From positions 1 to 64,000 of the forward strand of contig CAMYZO010000004.1 of assembly GCA_947303855.1 (NCBI GenBank): a stretch of DNA of 64,000 bases. Direction: 5' to 3'. Position 1 is the stretch's first letter. Each line of letters begins with the position of its first letter. The notes beneath the pieces are model-generated. The model had not been told where the DNA came from, did not search any database, and was given only the letters and a program-made list of their open reading frames with translations. Made by a program: the position numbers and the translations under genes. This document shows positions 1-9,545 of this stretch, in pieces. This DNA comes from an uncultured Prevotellaceae bacterium. GTDB lineage: Bacteria > Bacteroidota > Bacteroidia > Bacteroidales > Bacteroidaceae.

Positions 1-228
1 ACGGTCATCATGGACTGCACCCACAGCGTGCAGCGACCCGGCGGCAGCGACGGCAAGACGGGTGGCGACCGCCGCTTCGTGCCGCCAATGGCGCTGGCCG
101 CCAAGGCCTTCGGTGCTACCGGCTGGTTCTTTGAGGTACACCCCGACCCCGACCGTGGTAAAAGCGACGCTGCCAACATGCTGCAGCTGGACCACCTGGA
201 GGGGCTTATCAGCGAACTGTTAAAATAA
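1..228 (+). CDS. kdsA: 3-deoxy-8-phosphooctulonate synthase, C-terminal part (truncated by window start)
   Basis: Frame open from base 1; THSVQ.PGG...GDRRFVPPMALAAKAFGATGWFFEVHPDPD..SDAANML motifs match KdsA C-terminus; followed directly by kdsD. Confidence 0.9.
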   Translation, partial: TVIMDCTHSVQRPGGSDGKTGGDRRFVPPMALAAKAFGATGWFFEVHPDPDRGKSDAANMLQLDHLEGLISELLK

Positions 229-1184
229 TGTGTGCCATGACCGACAGAGACTACGGCATCAAATGCATCAGAGACGAGGCAGAGGCCCTGCTGGAGCTTA
301 TTCCCAAGATGGACCAGCAGTTCGACCGCGCCATCGAGATGATGTTCCGCTGTCACGGCAAGATTATCGTGACGGGCGTAGGCAAGAGCGGACATGTGGG
401 AGCCAAGATAGCGGCCACGCTGTCGTCGACAGGCACGCCGTCGTTCTTTATCAACCCGCTGGACGTGTTCCACGGCGACCTGGGGGTGATGACCAGCGAC
501 GATGTGGTGCTGGCCATCTCCAACTCCGGCCAGACAGACGAGCTGCTGCGCTTCATACCGATGGTGCTGCAGATGCACATACCTATCATCGCCATGAGCG
601 GCAATCAGGAATCGCTGCTGGCAAAATATGCCGACTGCCACCTGAACGTCAGCGTGAGCCGCGAGGCCGACCCCATGAACCTGGCCCCGACGAGCAGCGC
701 CACGGCACAGATGGTGATGGGCGATGCGCTGGCCGTAGCGCTGATCAAGAAGCGCAACTTCCAGCCACAGGACTTTGCACAGTTCCACCCCGGAGGCGAG
801 CTGGGCAAGCGACTGCTGACCACCGCCCAGGACGTGATGCGCACCGTCGACCTGCCCGTCATCAGTCCCTCCATGCACCTGGGCGAGGCCATCATCCTGG
901 TGAGCAAGGGCAAGCTGGGGCTGGGCATCGCCGAGACCGACGGCCGTGTGGCCGGTCTGATTACCGACGGCGACATCCGCCGCGCCATGGAGAAATGGCA
1001 GGCGGAGTTCTTCAACCGCACGGTGAGCGACATCATGACCACCGCGCCGAAGACGGTATCGCCGCTGACAAAGATTTCGGCCATTCAGCAAATCATGAAC
1101 AAATACAAGATACACAGCGTTTTGGTGGTAGACCATGACAAGCACCTGTTAGGTGTGGTAGACCACTATTCGTGCATGATATAA
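228..1184 (+). CDS. kdsD: KpsF/GutQ family D-arabinose 5-phosphate isomerase (SIS + CBS domains)
   Basis: VTGVGKSGHVGAKIAATLSSTGTPSFFINPLDVFHGDLG and LAPTSSATAQMVMGDALAVAL motifs; C-terminal CBS pair (GLITDGDIRR, VVDHDKHLLGVVDHY). Confidence 0.93.
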   Translation: MCAMTDRDYGIKCIRDEAEALLELIPKMDQQFDRAIEMMFRCHGKIIVTGVGKSGHVGAKIAATLSSTGTPSFFINPLDVFHGDLGVMTSDDVVLAISNSGQTDELLRFIPMVLQMHIPIIAMSGNQESLLAKYADCHLNVSVSREADPMNLAPTSSATAQMVMGDALAVALIKKRNFQPQDFAQFHPGGELGKRLLTTAQDVMRTVDLPVISPSMHLGEAIILVSKGKLGLGIAETDGRVAGLITDGDIRRAMEKWQAEFFNRTVSDIMTTAPKTVSPLTKISAIQQIMNKYKIHSVLVVDHDKHLLGVVDHYSCMI

Positions 1185-1199
1185 CGAAACAGCTACGAA

Positions 1200-4100
1200 A
1201 TGAAAAAACTGCGCATACTGACACTACTTTTGCTGGCACTGCCCCTGGCCGCTGCCGCCGTCTACCTGTTTAAGACCCTTGACGCCCGCAACGGTCTGAC
1301 GAGCAGCCAGATCAACTGCATCCTGAAAGACCAGCGCGGCTTCGTGTGGTTCGGCACACCCGCCGGCCTATACCGCTTTGACGGCTACACGTTCAAGAAT
1401 TTCCAGTGTGACTCACATGACGGCTCGTCGCTGCCCGACAGTTACATCAACTCCATCCAGGAGGCCCTCGACGGCACACTCTGGATAAGCACGTCGGCAG
1501 GCTACTGCATCTACCACCCCCAGTCGGAATCGTTTGAGCGCGACATGAAGCAGACGTTCGCACGCTTAGGTATAGAGCGCATTCCCAGCGTCATCTATAT
1601 AGACAAGCACAAGAACGTGTGGGGATTCATTCCCAACAAAGGAGTGGTCTGCTACAACATGCAGCAGCAACTGTTGTTTGAATTCCCCTGCACCGACGTG
1701 GCTGTGGGAATACCCCTGGGCAACGTCTGCTCCATCAGCGAGTGCCGCGACGGTGCGCTGATTGTCTACGACGACGGCCGCATCGTCTGCTGCGACGTCA
1801 TGCACCAGCAGCACACCGTCTGGTCGACATTCGAGATAGCCAACCGAGGCCTGAGGCACACCAACACGCTGAAAGCCTTCGCCGACCAGAAAGACAACAT
1901 CTGGCTTTACGGCCAGGGCACACTCTTCGTCTACAACAAGAGCACCAACACATGGAACACCACCATCGGCGACCAGTTCGGACTCACCGGCATAGGCGTT
2001 GACAATACGGTCAACGGCATGGGCGGCGACCGCAACGGCAACATCTGGGTAGGCACCGACCGCGCCGGACTGATACGCATCAACGTTGACACTTACGCCA
2101 CCGAAGTGGCAGAAACCAAGAACATGAGCACGGGCCAGACCAATACCGAGCCCATGAGGGTGCAGAGCCTCTACGTTGACGATACCGACCTGCTATGGGT
2201 GGGCACAGAGAAGTCGGGTGTGGCCTACTACGGCAAGAACATCTACCGGTTCCACTCCAGCCCCATCGGCGATGTAACAGCCATTGCCGAAGATGCCAAT
2301 GGCCGGCTGTGGTACGGCACCAGCAATCATGGCGTCGTAGGCTATGACGGACCGCTGGCCAGCAAAAAGGTGTCGGCCATGCAGTACACGAAAGACGGCA
2401 GCCTCTGGGTAGGCTCCAAGCAGAACGGCCTTACGCGTATTAAAAACGGTGAGGCCACCATCTATTCGGCTGCACGCGACAACAAGAGCACGCTCATTGA
2501 CGACCATATCAATGCGCTCTGCACCGACAGGGTCGGCAACCTGTGGATAGCCACCAATGGCGGCCTGCAGCTGTTCAACCACAAGATGGGAACCTTCTCA
2601 ACCTATACCCGCCAGAACGGCAAGCTGCCTACAAACGGCATCACCGCGCTCTTCTGCACGAAAGACAACAAACTGCTGGTAGGAACAGGCGAAGGCCTCA
2701 TCATCCTCAATATTGCCACGACTGAGACAACCCATCTGACAGGCAACACTACCAACATGAAGAAGTTTACCAACAACTACATCACCCAGGTGTTTGAAGA
2801 CTCACGGGGACTCATCTGGGTGGGCACACGCGAGGGAGCCAACATACTGAACCCGGAAACCGACGACCTGAGCTACATTACAGAGAAGCAGGGACTGAGC
2901 AACAACAACATCTGTGGCATTACCGAGGACAAGCGCCACAACATCTGGCTGACCACCACCGACGGCATCACAAGGGCCGTCATCCAGCGTAATCCCAACG
3001 ACAACTCCATAGGCTACGGACTGTACAAGTACGACATGTCTGACGGTCTGCTCAGCAACGAGTTTAACCAAGGCGCCATACTTGCCCAGGCAGGCGGCGA
3101 CGTGCTCTTCGGAGCTATCTACGGCATCAACCGTACACGCCACGACATAGCCGACAACACCGAGACACTGCCACGCGTTATGCTCACCCAGTTCTTTGTC
3201 GGCGAAGAGGAGATACAGATAGGTCACGCCTATGACGGCAACGTACTGCTGACCCAGGCGCTGAACGAGACAAGCCACATAGAACTGGACAACGGGCAGA
3301 ACACCTTCACCATTAAGTTCTCTGCCGGCAACTACAACCAGAGCGAGCGCCTGCAGTTCATGTACTGGATGGAGGGGCTGGACCAGGACTGGCGCAACGG
3401 CGATGCCATCAAGCACGGCGTGACATTCACCAACCTCTCCAGCGGCAAGTACACCCTGCACGTCAAGGCCGTCAGCGCCGACAGTGCCGTCAGCAACCAG
3501 GAGCGTACGCTGGAAATCGTTATCCGCAACCCCTGGTATCTCTCCTGGTGGATGCTGCTCATCTACGCCACAACCATTATCGTCGCACTGTATATCTGGA
3601 AGATAGGCATCAACCAGGTCCGTGAGATTAAGCGCAAGAAACAAGCCGTCATCAACGAGCTGAAGATGCAGCGCGAGGAAATCAAGGCGGCCAGCGACGA
3701 CCTGCGACAGCCCATGGCCCGCATGACCTCCATCATCGGCAACCTTGCAGAGAAAGAAAGCACCCTTGAAGAGCGCGAACAGCTGAACGCCCTGCACTCA
3801 CAGATGCTGCAAGTCATCACACGCGTCAGCGACATGCAGACAGCCCTTGAGCATCCTGAGGAAAAAGCCAAGCAGAGCGTACACGGACGCTACGAGATGA
3901 ACGCCAAGGGGGAACTGGCACTGCCGGAAACGGGCACCGAGGAGCTGTCGTCGGAAATTGTGCCACAACGCCGGCATGCCGATTCGCCGACAAGCCATCT
4001 CGTCATGTTCTTCATCGACGATAACGAAGAGTTCCTGCGCTTTGCCAAGGCCAGCCTCTACAACGTCTACGACTTCCACGCCTACAACAACACCCGGAAG

Positions 4101-4955
4101 GCCGCCGAAGACCTGCGCACACACCATGCCGACCTGATTGTCTGCAAACACCAAATGCCCGGCATGACGGGTAGCGAACTGTGCAACCACCTGAAGACCA
4201 ATGCCCGCACAGAGCGCATAAAGTTTGTGCTCATGACCGACGAGACCCTGTCGCCTCAGGCCATGAAGAACATGAACATCACGCTCTCTGCCGACGACTA
4301 CCTGGCCAAACCGTTCAACATGCAAGAGGCCATCATGCGTTTCAACAAACTGCTGGGACTGGGGGCTTACACCGTTGACAACCTGATAGAAGGCGCAGAG
4401 ACACGACGCCTGGAAAGCAGGAACACCAGCATGACCACCGCCACAGAGAGCATCGGCATGACCAATACGGGAAAACTCCAACAGGAAACGGCGCAGGACG
4501 ACGAGGAGCTGAACTTGACTGCCCCCCTGCAGACAGGCACGGCAAACCAGCCAATCAGCGAACTGGCGCAGATCATCAACGACGAGAATGATGAGCTGGG
4601 GGCCAACTACACCATGAACGATGCCATGGACCGTCAGCTGCTTCGCAATATCGAACAGTACGTGTTGCAGAACATGAGCCGCGGACAGATAAGTCTTGAA
4701 GAGATGGCCTCTGTCATGGGTATGGGCCGCGTACCTTTCTTCCACAAGATTCGCAACCTTACCGGCAAGACACCGGCAGAGCTTGTACGCGACCTGCGAC
4801 TGAAACATGCCAGCATCCTGCTGAAGCGCACCAATATCAACATGAGCGAGCTGGCCACCAACGTGGGCTTCATCACGGCCGAGAACTTTATCAAGGTCTT
4901 CAAGGAGAAGTTCGGACTGTCGCCTCTGGAATACCGTCTCAAACACCGTCAATGA
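1200..4955 (+). CDS. Hybrid two-component system-like regulator: periplasmic Reg_prop propeller, Y_Y_Y domain, TM helix, degenerate kinase region, receiver-like domain, AraC-type HTH
   Basis: Repeated W(V/I)GT..G(L/V) propeller repeats, TM WYLSWWMLLIYATTIIVALYIW, REC-like VMFFIDDNEEF...MPGMTG...AKPF, and C-terminal HTH_18 (ISLEEMASVMGMGRVPFFHKIRNLTGKTPAELVRDLRLKHA...FGLSPLEYR). No N/G-box HATPase region between TM and REC. Confidence 0.9.
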   Translation: MKKLRILTLLLLALPLAAAAVYLFKTLDARNGLTSSQINCILKDQRGFVWFGTPAGLYRFDGYTFKNFQCDSHDGSSLPDSYINSIQEALDGTLWISTSAGYCIYHPQSESFERDMKQTFARLGIERIPSVIYIDKHKNVWGFIPNKGVVCYNMQQQLLFEFPCTDVAVGIPLGNVCSISECRDGALIVYDDGRIVCCDVMHQQHTVWSTFEIANRGLRHTNTLKAFADQKDNIWLYGQGTLFVYNKSTNTWNTTIGDQFGLTGIGVDNTVNGMGGDRNGNIWVGTDRAGLIRINVDTYATEVAETKNMSTGQTNTEPMRVQSLYVDDTDLLWVGTEKSGVAYYGKNIYRFHSSPIGDVTAIAEDANGRLWYGTSNHGVVGYDGPLASKKVSAMQYTKDGSLWVGSKQNGLTRIKNGEATIYSAARDNKSTLIDDHINALCTDRVGNLWIATNGGLQLFNHKMGTFSTYTRQNGKLPTNGITALFCTKDNKLLVGTGEGLIILNIATTETTHLTGNTTNMKKFTNNYITQVFEDSRGLIWVGTREGANILNPETDDLSYITEKQGLSNNNICGITEDKRHNIWLTTTDGITRAVIQRNPNDNSIGYGLYKYDMSDGLLSNEFNQGAILAQAGGDVLFGAIYGINRTRHDIADNTETLPRVMLTQFFVGEEEIQIGHAYDGNVLLTQALNETSHIELDNGQNTFTIKFSAGNYNQSERLQFMYWMEGLDQDWRNGDAIKHGVTFTNLSSGKYTLHVKAVSADSAVSNQERTLEIVIRNPWYLSWWMLLIYATTIIVALYIWKIGINQVREIKRKKQAVINELKMQREEIKAASDDLRQPMARMTSIIGNLAEKESTLEEREQLNALHSQMLQVITRVSDMQTALEHPEEKAKQSVHGRYEMNAKGELALPETGTEELSSEIVPQRRHADSPTSHLVMFFIDDNEEFLRFAKASLYNVYDFHAYNNTRKAAEDLRTHHADLIVCKHQMPGMTGSELCNHLKTNARTERIKFVLMTDETLSPQAMKNMNITLSADDYLAKPFNMQEAIMRFNKLLGLGAYTVDNLIEGAETRRLESRNTSMTTATESIGMTNTGKLQQETAQDDEELNLTAPLQTGTANQPISELAQIINDENDELGANYTMNDAMDRQLLRNIEQYVLQNMSRGQISLEEMASVMGMGRVPFFHKIRNLTGKTPAELVRDLRLKHASILLKRTNINMSELATNVGFITAENFIKVFKEKFGLSPLEYRLKHRQ

Positions 4956-6202
4956 TGCGATTACTGCTCCTGTTGATTTCACTCCTGCTGCTGCAAAGCA
5001 GTCAGGCACAGACCAGCGACCAGGTATTCCGTCAACAGATGGAGGCATACGGCTGGCAGTTTTCCGAGGGTAATGATGTCCACCTGCTGATGAGCGGACA
5101 GCAGAAGTTCGACGATATGTTCCAGGCCATCAGGCAGGCCAGGAAAAGCATCCATCTGGAGTACTTCAACTTCCGCAACGACTCCATAGCCTTTCTGCTC
5201 TTCGACCTGCTCCGCGAGAAACGCCGCGAGGGCGTTGAGGTAAGGGCACTCTTCGACGGCTTCGGCAACGACTCCAACAACCAGCCGCTGAAACGGCACC
5301 ATCTGGAAGACCTGCGCCGCGACGGCATCGACATTCACGAGTTCGACCCCATCCGCTTTCCCTGGGTGAACCGCATCTGGCCCCGCGACCACCGGAAAAT
5401 CGTGGTCATCGACGGCAGCATAGCCTATACCGGCGGCATGAACGTGGCCGACTACTACATCAAGGGCACCGAGCAGGTAGGCTCCTGGCGCGACATGCAC
5501 TGCCGCATAGAGGGACCTGCCGTCCACCACCTGCAGCACATCTTCTGCCGCATCTGGCAGGAGACGACCGGCGAGAACATTCTCACTAACAGGAACTACT
5601 ACCGGGCCCGTCAGGCAGGTAACAAGACCATTGCCATCGTCAACCGCGAGCCTGGCGCAGCCTATACCACAGACGGCTACACCGTAGGCCGCAACAACGC
5701 CATGCGCCAGCTGTATGTCGCTGCCCTTGATGCGGCCCGCGACTCCGTGAAACTCATCAATCCCTATTTCACGCTCGTCCCGTCAGTCAAGCGTGCGCTG
5801 AAGCGCGCCATCAAGCGTGGCGTCCGTGTTGAAATCATGGTGTCGGCAAAAAGCGATATTCCCCTCACCCCCGACTGCGTGCTGCGCAACGCTTACAAGA
5901 TGCAGAAGCTGGGGGCTCACGTCTGGCTCTACCTGCCCGGCTTCCACCACTCCAAAATCATGATGGTCGACGGCAGCTACTGCACCGTGGGCTCTGCCAA
6001 TCTCGATGCCCGCAGCATGCGCTTCGACTACGAGGAGAATGCCGTCATCATTGACAAGGCCACCACACAGCAGCTCGACGACATGTTCAACCGCGACAAA
6101 CTTGAGAGCGTCGTCCTGAACCGTGACACATGGAACGAGTACCGTACGACGTGGCAGAAGTTCCGCGGCTGGTTTGCCTCGCTGCTACGTCCCTGGCTGT
6201 AA
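4952..6202 (+). CDS. cls: Cardiolipin synthase / phospholipase D family
   Basis: Two HKD motifs (DHRKIVVIDGSIAYTGGMN and HHSKIMMVDGSYCTVGSANLD); ATGA overlap with the upstream regulator. Confidence 0.9.
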   Translation: MMRLLLLLISLLLLQSSQAQTSDQVFRQQMEAYGWQFSEGNDVHLLMSGQQKFDDMFQAIRQARKSIHLEYFNFRNDSIAFLLFDLLREKRREGVEVRALFDGFGNDSNNQPLKRHHLEDLRRDGIDIHEFDPIRFPWVNRIWPRDHRKIVVIDGSIAYTGGMNVADYYIKGTEQVGSWRDMHCRIEGPAVHHLQHIFCRIWQETTGENILTNRNYYRARQAGNKTIAIVNREPGAAYTTDGYTVGRNNAMRQLYVAALDAARDSVKLINPYFTLVPSVKRALKRAIKRGVRVEIMVSAKSDIPLTPDCVLRNAYKMQKLGAHVWLYLPGFHHSKIMMVDGSYCTVGSANLDARSMRFDYEENAVIIDKATTQQLDDMFNRDKLESVVLNRDTWNEYRTTWQKFRGWFASLLRPWL

Positions 6203-6204
6203 TA

Positions 6205-8409
6205 TCAGTATTCCAGAAGATCGACCATCAGACGGATTTCCACATCGCTGACGCCGTGGCGGCAGATGAAGTCGTGTTCCGGGCCGAAGAACTCACCCAT
6301 GGCGCTGAAACTGACGCCGGGCTGGGAAGCATAGCGGCGGAACATGCCGGCGGCAGCCGTGATGGAACGCGAAAACCACAGGCAATAGCCGTAGTTCAGC
6401 AGGTCGTCGCTCAGAACGGTGTCTGAGGATAACAAGGCCTGATAGAATTTGGATGCCGCGTCATATTTGGCATCGCCTACCAGCGTCCAGGCCAGCACAC
6501 GCGTGACATTGGCATCGTCAGGCGCTTCATAGTTCAGACGGTAAAGCAGTTTCAAGGCTTCACCATATTCATTCAGCTTGGTCAGACAGACAGCCTCGTT
6601 CAGCAGATAGTTCCTGCGGTCAGGATGACGTTCCGTCAGCCGGCGGTAGTATGCAAGGGCTGTCTGGTAGTCACCGCTATCGAACATGGCTCGGGCATAG
6701 CCAGCCCAGCCCCGCTCATTCTGAGGGTCCAGCTCCAGCAGACGGGCGTAGCTGCCGGCAACGGTAAGCCCGGCATTCTGCTCTGTATGCGTCCGCGACA
6801 GCACCGTACCGTTGAGCAGGTAGAACTGTGCATCGCGCACCTCCTCACGATAATTCTGCAGCGTCATCATGGCGGCATGATAGGCATGGTTCTTCAAGAG
6901 GAAAGCACTCACCTCGCCCAGTTTCTCCTCGGCACGTGTCTGCTGCAGCAGGCTGTTGGCAAAAAACAGGTAGCGGGGATGGGCCGCTGTGGTGTCGAAG
7001 GGATTGACGAACTCGCTCCGCTGAGGATAGACACGGAAGAAGCGGTAGAGGTTCTGCAGATAGCTACGGCGCAAGAAGGCCGGCGTCTGCAGTTCGGAAG
7101 TGTCGATTTCACTGCCCACCAGCACGGCCTCGCCACGGTCCATCATCTCCAGCAGACTCTCCGGTATACGGCTGACGGCTGCCTGGTAGCCCAACAGGAA
7201 CGAATACTTGTCGCTGTCGCAGAAAGGACCGGTCTTGAGCAGCGAGAGCAGGAACTTACGGCCACGCACACCGTCGGTAATGCCCTCTACGGCAGGGTGC
7301 TCCAGATAGAAGGGTACAAACCAGTTAGCCACAGTCTGAAAGAACGGGAAACGCTTCATCTGCGAGAAGCCGCCGAAGTAGATGTCTGACCCCTGCCGCT
7401 GCATGTCGGCCATACGTTTCATGCTGGCTTCCAGCTTCTCCATACGCTGTTCGGAGAGTTCCGGGTGCAGCACATCTTCCATGGTGTCGTCGTCAACCTC
7501 CTCAATACCATTGCGAGTCACACGTAAGTTGCCTGACTTCATCAGCTCCGGCATAATCTCGCTCTGAATGATTCTATTGTCGTTCTCGGCTTGCAGGCAG
7601 TAGAACACCTGCATCTGAAGTTCAGCCAGCTCGTTCAGACAGAGGTCATCGCTGAGGACATCGCGCACCATGTCGTTCATCTCAGGATAAAGACGGGCCA
7701 CATCGGCATTCAAACAGAAGGCCCAGCCCACCAGCGCACGCTGACGCACTCGCTCATCGGCAGACTGCCGGTAAACATTTATCAGCAGGCGGAACTTGTT
7801 GATTCCAAAGTAATTAAGAAGCGACAAGGTGATAGCGCTGACCATAAGCTGCTGGTCGGCGCTGTCGATGGTAGGCGTAAGCAGCATCTCCTCGAAAGCA
7901 TCTGTCACCCCGTCGGTCCACAGGCGCGATGTCCAGATATAGTCAAAGAGAGCTTCCATCATCTGCTGGTGCTGGGCATAGATGACTTGCCGGTGCTGGC
8001 GCCGCGTATGCTCTGGCTCCAACTCCAGCAGTGCCACGTCAGAGACATAGTCTACCAGGTCGCGCCTGAGGGCTGCCGCCGACCACTCCTTCCGCGACAG
8101 GCGGGCACGGCTATGGATGCCTGTCAGAAAGGCACTCTGGCGGATGCTATAGCGTATGCCGATATTCATCGTAAGCACATACATACGGCGCAGCAACTGG
8201 TCGTACAGCTTCTGACGCTGATCATCGTCGTAGCCTTGCTGCCAGTAACTGCTCATCAGCTGGTAGTCGGTCTTGATGGCATTCAGCTGTTCTGAGGCCT
8301 GCGGCTGTACAAAGGTGAACAAATAACTCTCCAGATGGGCTATCGACGAACCCAGCTGTCGGTCTATGACAGACTTGACAATGGTACTCAATGCTTCGTT
8401 TATCACCAT
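6205..8409 (-). CDS. Tetratricopeptide repeat protein
   Basis: Single long ORF with C-terminal TPR-like repeats (LLELDPQNERGWAGYARAMFDSGDYQTALAYYRRL...). Confidence 0.75.
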   Translation of the reverse strand: MVINEALSTIVKSVIDRQLGSSIAHLESYLFTFVQPQASEQLNAIKTDYQLMSSYWQQGYDDDQRQKLYDQLLRRMYVLTMNIGIRYSIRQSAFLTGIHSRARLSRKEWSAAALRRDLVDYVSDVALLELEPEHTRRQHRQVIYAQHQQMMEALFDYIWTSRLWTDGVTDAFEEMLLTPTIDSADQQLMVSAITLSLLNYFGINKFRLLINVYRQSADERVRQRALVGWAFCLNADVARLYPEMNDMVRDVLSDDLCLNELAELQMQVFYCLQAENDNRIIQSEIMPELMKSGNLRVTRNGIEEVDDDTMEDVLHPELSEQRMEKLEASMKRMADMQRQGSDIYFGGFSQMKRFPFFQTVANWFVPFYLEHPAVEGITDGVRGRKFLLSLLKTGPFCDSDKYSFLLGYQAAVSRIPESLLEMMDRGEAVLVGSEIDTSELQTPAFLRRSYLQNLYRFFRVYPQRSEFVNPFDTTAAHPRYLFFANSLLQQTRAEEKLGEVSAFLLKNHAYHAAMMTLQNYREEVRDAQFYLLNGTVLSRTHTEQNAGLTVAGSYARLLELDPQNERGWAGYARAMFDSGDYQTALAYYRRLTERHPDRRNYLLNEAVCLTKLNEYGEALKLLYRLNYEAPDDANVTRVLAWTLVGDAKYDAASKFYQALLSSDTVLSDDLLNYGYCLWFSRSITAAAGMFRRYASQPGVSFSAMGEFFGPEHDFICRHGVSDVEIRLMVDLLEY

Positions 8410-8412
8410 AGC

Positions 8413-9333
8413 CTATTGCTTGCTAATCCAACTTCTGGCACGTTCGACATCGGCCTCACGGGGCGGTCTCGCAGGCTTGAACTTTGTGGCAAGGAGCAAC
8501 GAATCGGCCTGCTCGTTCTTGATCTTGCAATATTTCAGCAGTAGGTCACGGTAACGCTCCACACCATAACGGTTCAGCGAGTCGCAAGCCTGATTGTAGC
8601 CCTTGGTGAATGCTGCCAGCTGGCGCTGCCGGGTGCTGTCCTGCATGGCGGCATGACGGAAGGCTATAACACCCATCTGAATATCCCATTTGCGTGAGTC
8701 CATCAACCGCTTGTGTCCGGCCTGACGCGCCACTGAGGCCTGAGGCTCTGTCAGCAAAGCGGCTTCTATCTCTCCGCCGAGCAACATGCTCAGTCGTATA
8801 CCCACATCATTCACCTGAATCTTGAACAGACGCTCCTGCTTCAGCTTGGCGCTGTCAACGACGGCATCGGCCAGCATGTCGGTGACAGAGTATCGCGTCA
8901 TGGCTACCATACGGTCGTCAAGCTGGGGCAGCTTGGTGATACGAGCCATACGCCCGGTGTACAACTGCCAGTAGGCATCTGTTGCCGTGACATAGTCTAA
9001 CTGAGTACCCAGCTTCACCATGCGCTCCGTCCGCACCAGGTCGCTCACCACCCCTTCCACGCTACCGCCGACAACAGCCGTATCGCAATCCATCTGTGCG
9101 GTAAACATCTTGAGGCGCACGTCGGCACCGTTCTTGCCAAACAGGTTCTCGGCCTTAGCCACAAACAGGGGCAGGCAGTCCAGCGTAGGCATGACAGCCA
9201 CCTTCAGCGCGGCCGAGTCCTCACGCAGCATCTGCAGGCGCTGCTTGCGTACCTGCCGCTTCTGTTCCTCGTATGACGGTCCGCAGCTGGCAAGCACCAC
9301 CAGCGCCGTCAGAAAATAGCATAATCGTTTCAT
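8413..9333 (-). CDS. ABC transporter substrate-binding lipoprotein (NMT1/THI5-like)
   Basis: Lipobox LVVLASCG; LKVAVMPTLDCLPLFVAKAENLFGKNGADVRL...GGSVEGVVSDLVR pattern; own promoter-like TAATTTTG on minus strand upstream. Confidence 0.75.
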   Translation of the reverse strand: MKRLCYFLTALVVLASCGPSYEEQKRQVRKQRLQMLREDSAALKVAVMPTLDCLPLFVAKAENLFGKNGADVRLKMFTAQMDCDTAVVGGSVEGVVSDLVRTERMVKLGTQLDYVTATDAYWQLYTGRMARITKLPQLDDRMVAMTRYSVTDMLADAVVDSAKLKQERLFKIQVNDVGIRLSMLLGGEIEAALLTEPQASVARQAGHKRLMDSRKWDIQMGVIAFRHAAMQDSTRQRQLAAFTKGYNQACDSLNRYGVERYRDLLLKYCKIKNEQADSLLLATKFKPARPPREADVERARSWISKQ

Positions 9334-9449
9334 TGCGCCGCAAAATTACAAAATAATGCTGACACGGCAAAGCATTTTTGGATGATTAACGCAGATTACG
9401 TCATTATCCCGGGCATTTCACGCCCCCCTGACAACAAGATGAAACAGAG

Positions 9450-9514
9450 AAAATGTGCGTAAACCAGCGGAATCTCAAAAAAAAAGGCAGATTCCGCTGG
9501 TTTACGCACATTTT
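9450..9514. repeat. Perfect 26-bp inverted repeat (palindrome copy 1), 13-nt A-rich loop
   Basis: AAAATGTGCGTAAACCAGCGGAATCT (9450-9475) and AGATTCCGCTGGTTTACGCACATTTT (9489-9514). Confidence 0.97.
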
Positions 9515-9518
9515 TTAT

Positions 9519-9526
9519 TATCTTTG
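9519..9526 (+). promoter_or_regulatory. Bacteroidetes -7 promoter element TATCTTTG
   Basis: Matches TAnnTTTG; 20 nt upstream of the ATPase start codon. Confidence 0.65.
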
Positions 9527-9545
9527 CAGCAAAATTGCCTGAATT

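Noticed and set aside
230-1138. 302-aa ORF overlapping kdsD in another frame
   Set aside because: Arg/Asp/Pro-rich out-of-frame translation; kdsD frame is unambiguous.
2802-5048. Long minus-strand ORFs (331 and 416 aa) opposite the regulator gene
   Set aside because: Shadow ORFs caused by codon bias of the GC-rich sense gene; translations are V/L/H-rich with no recognisable domain.
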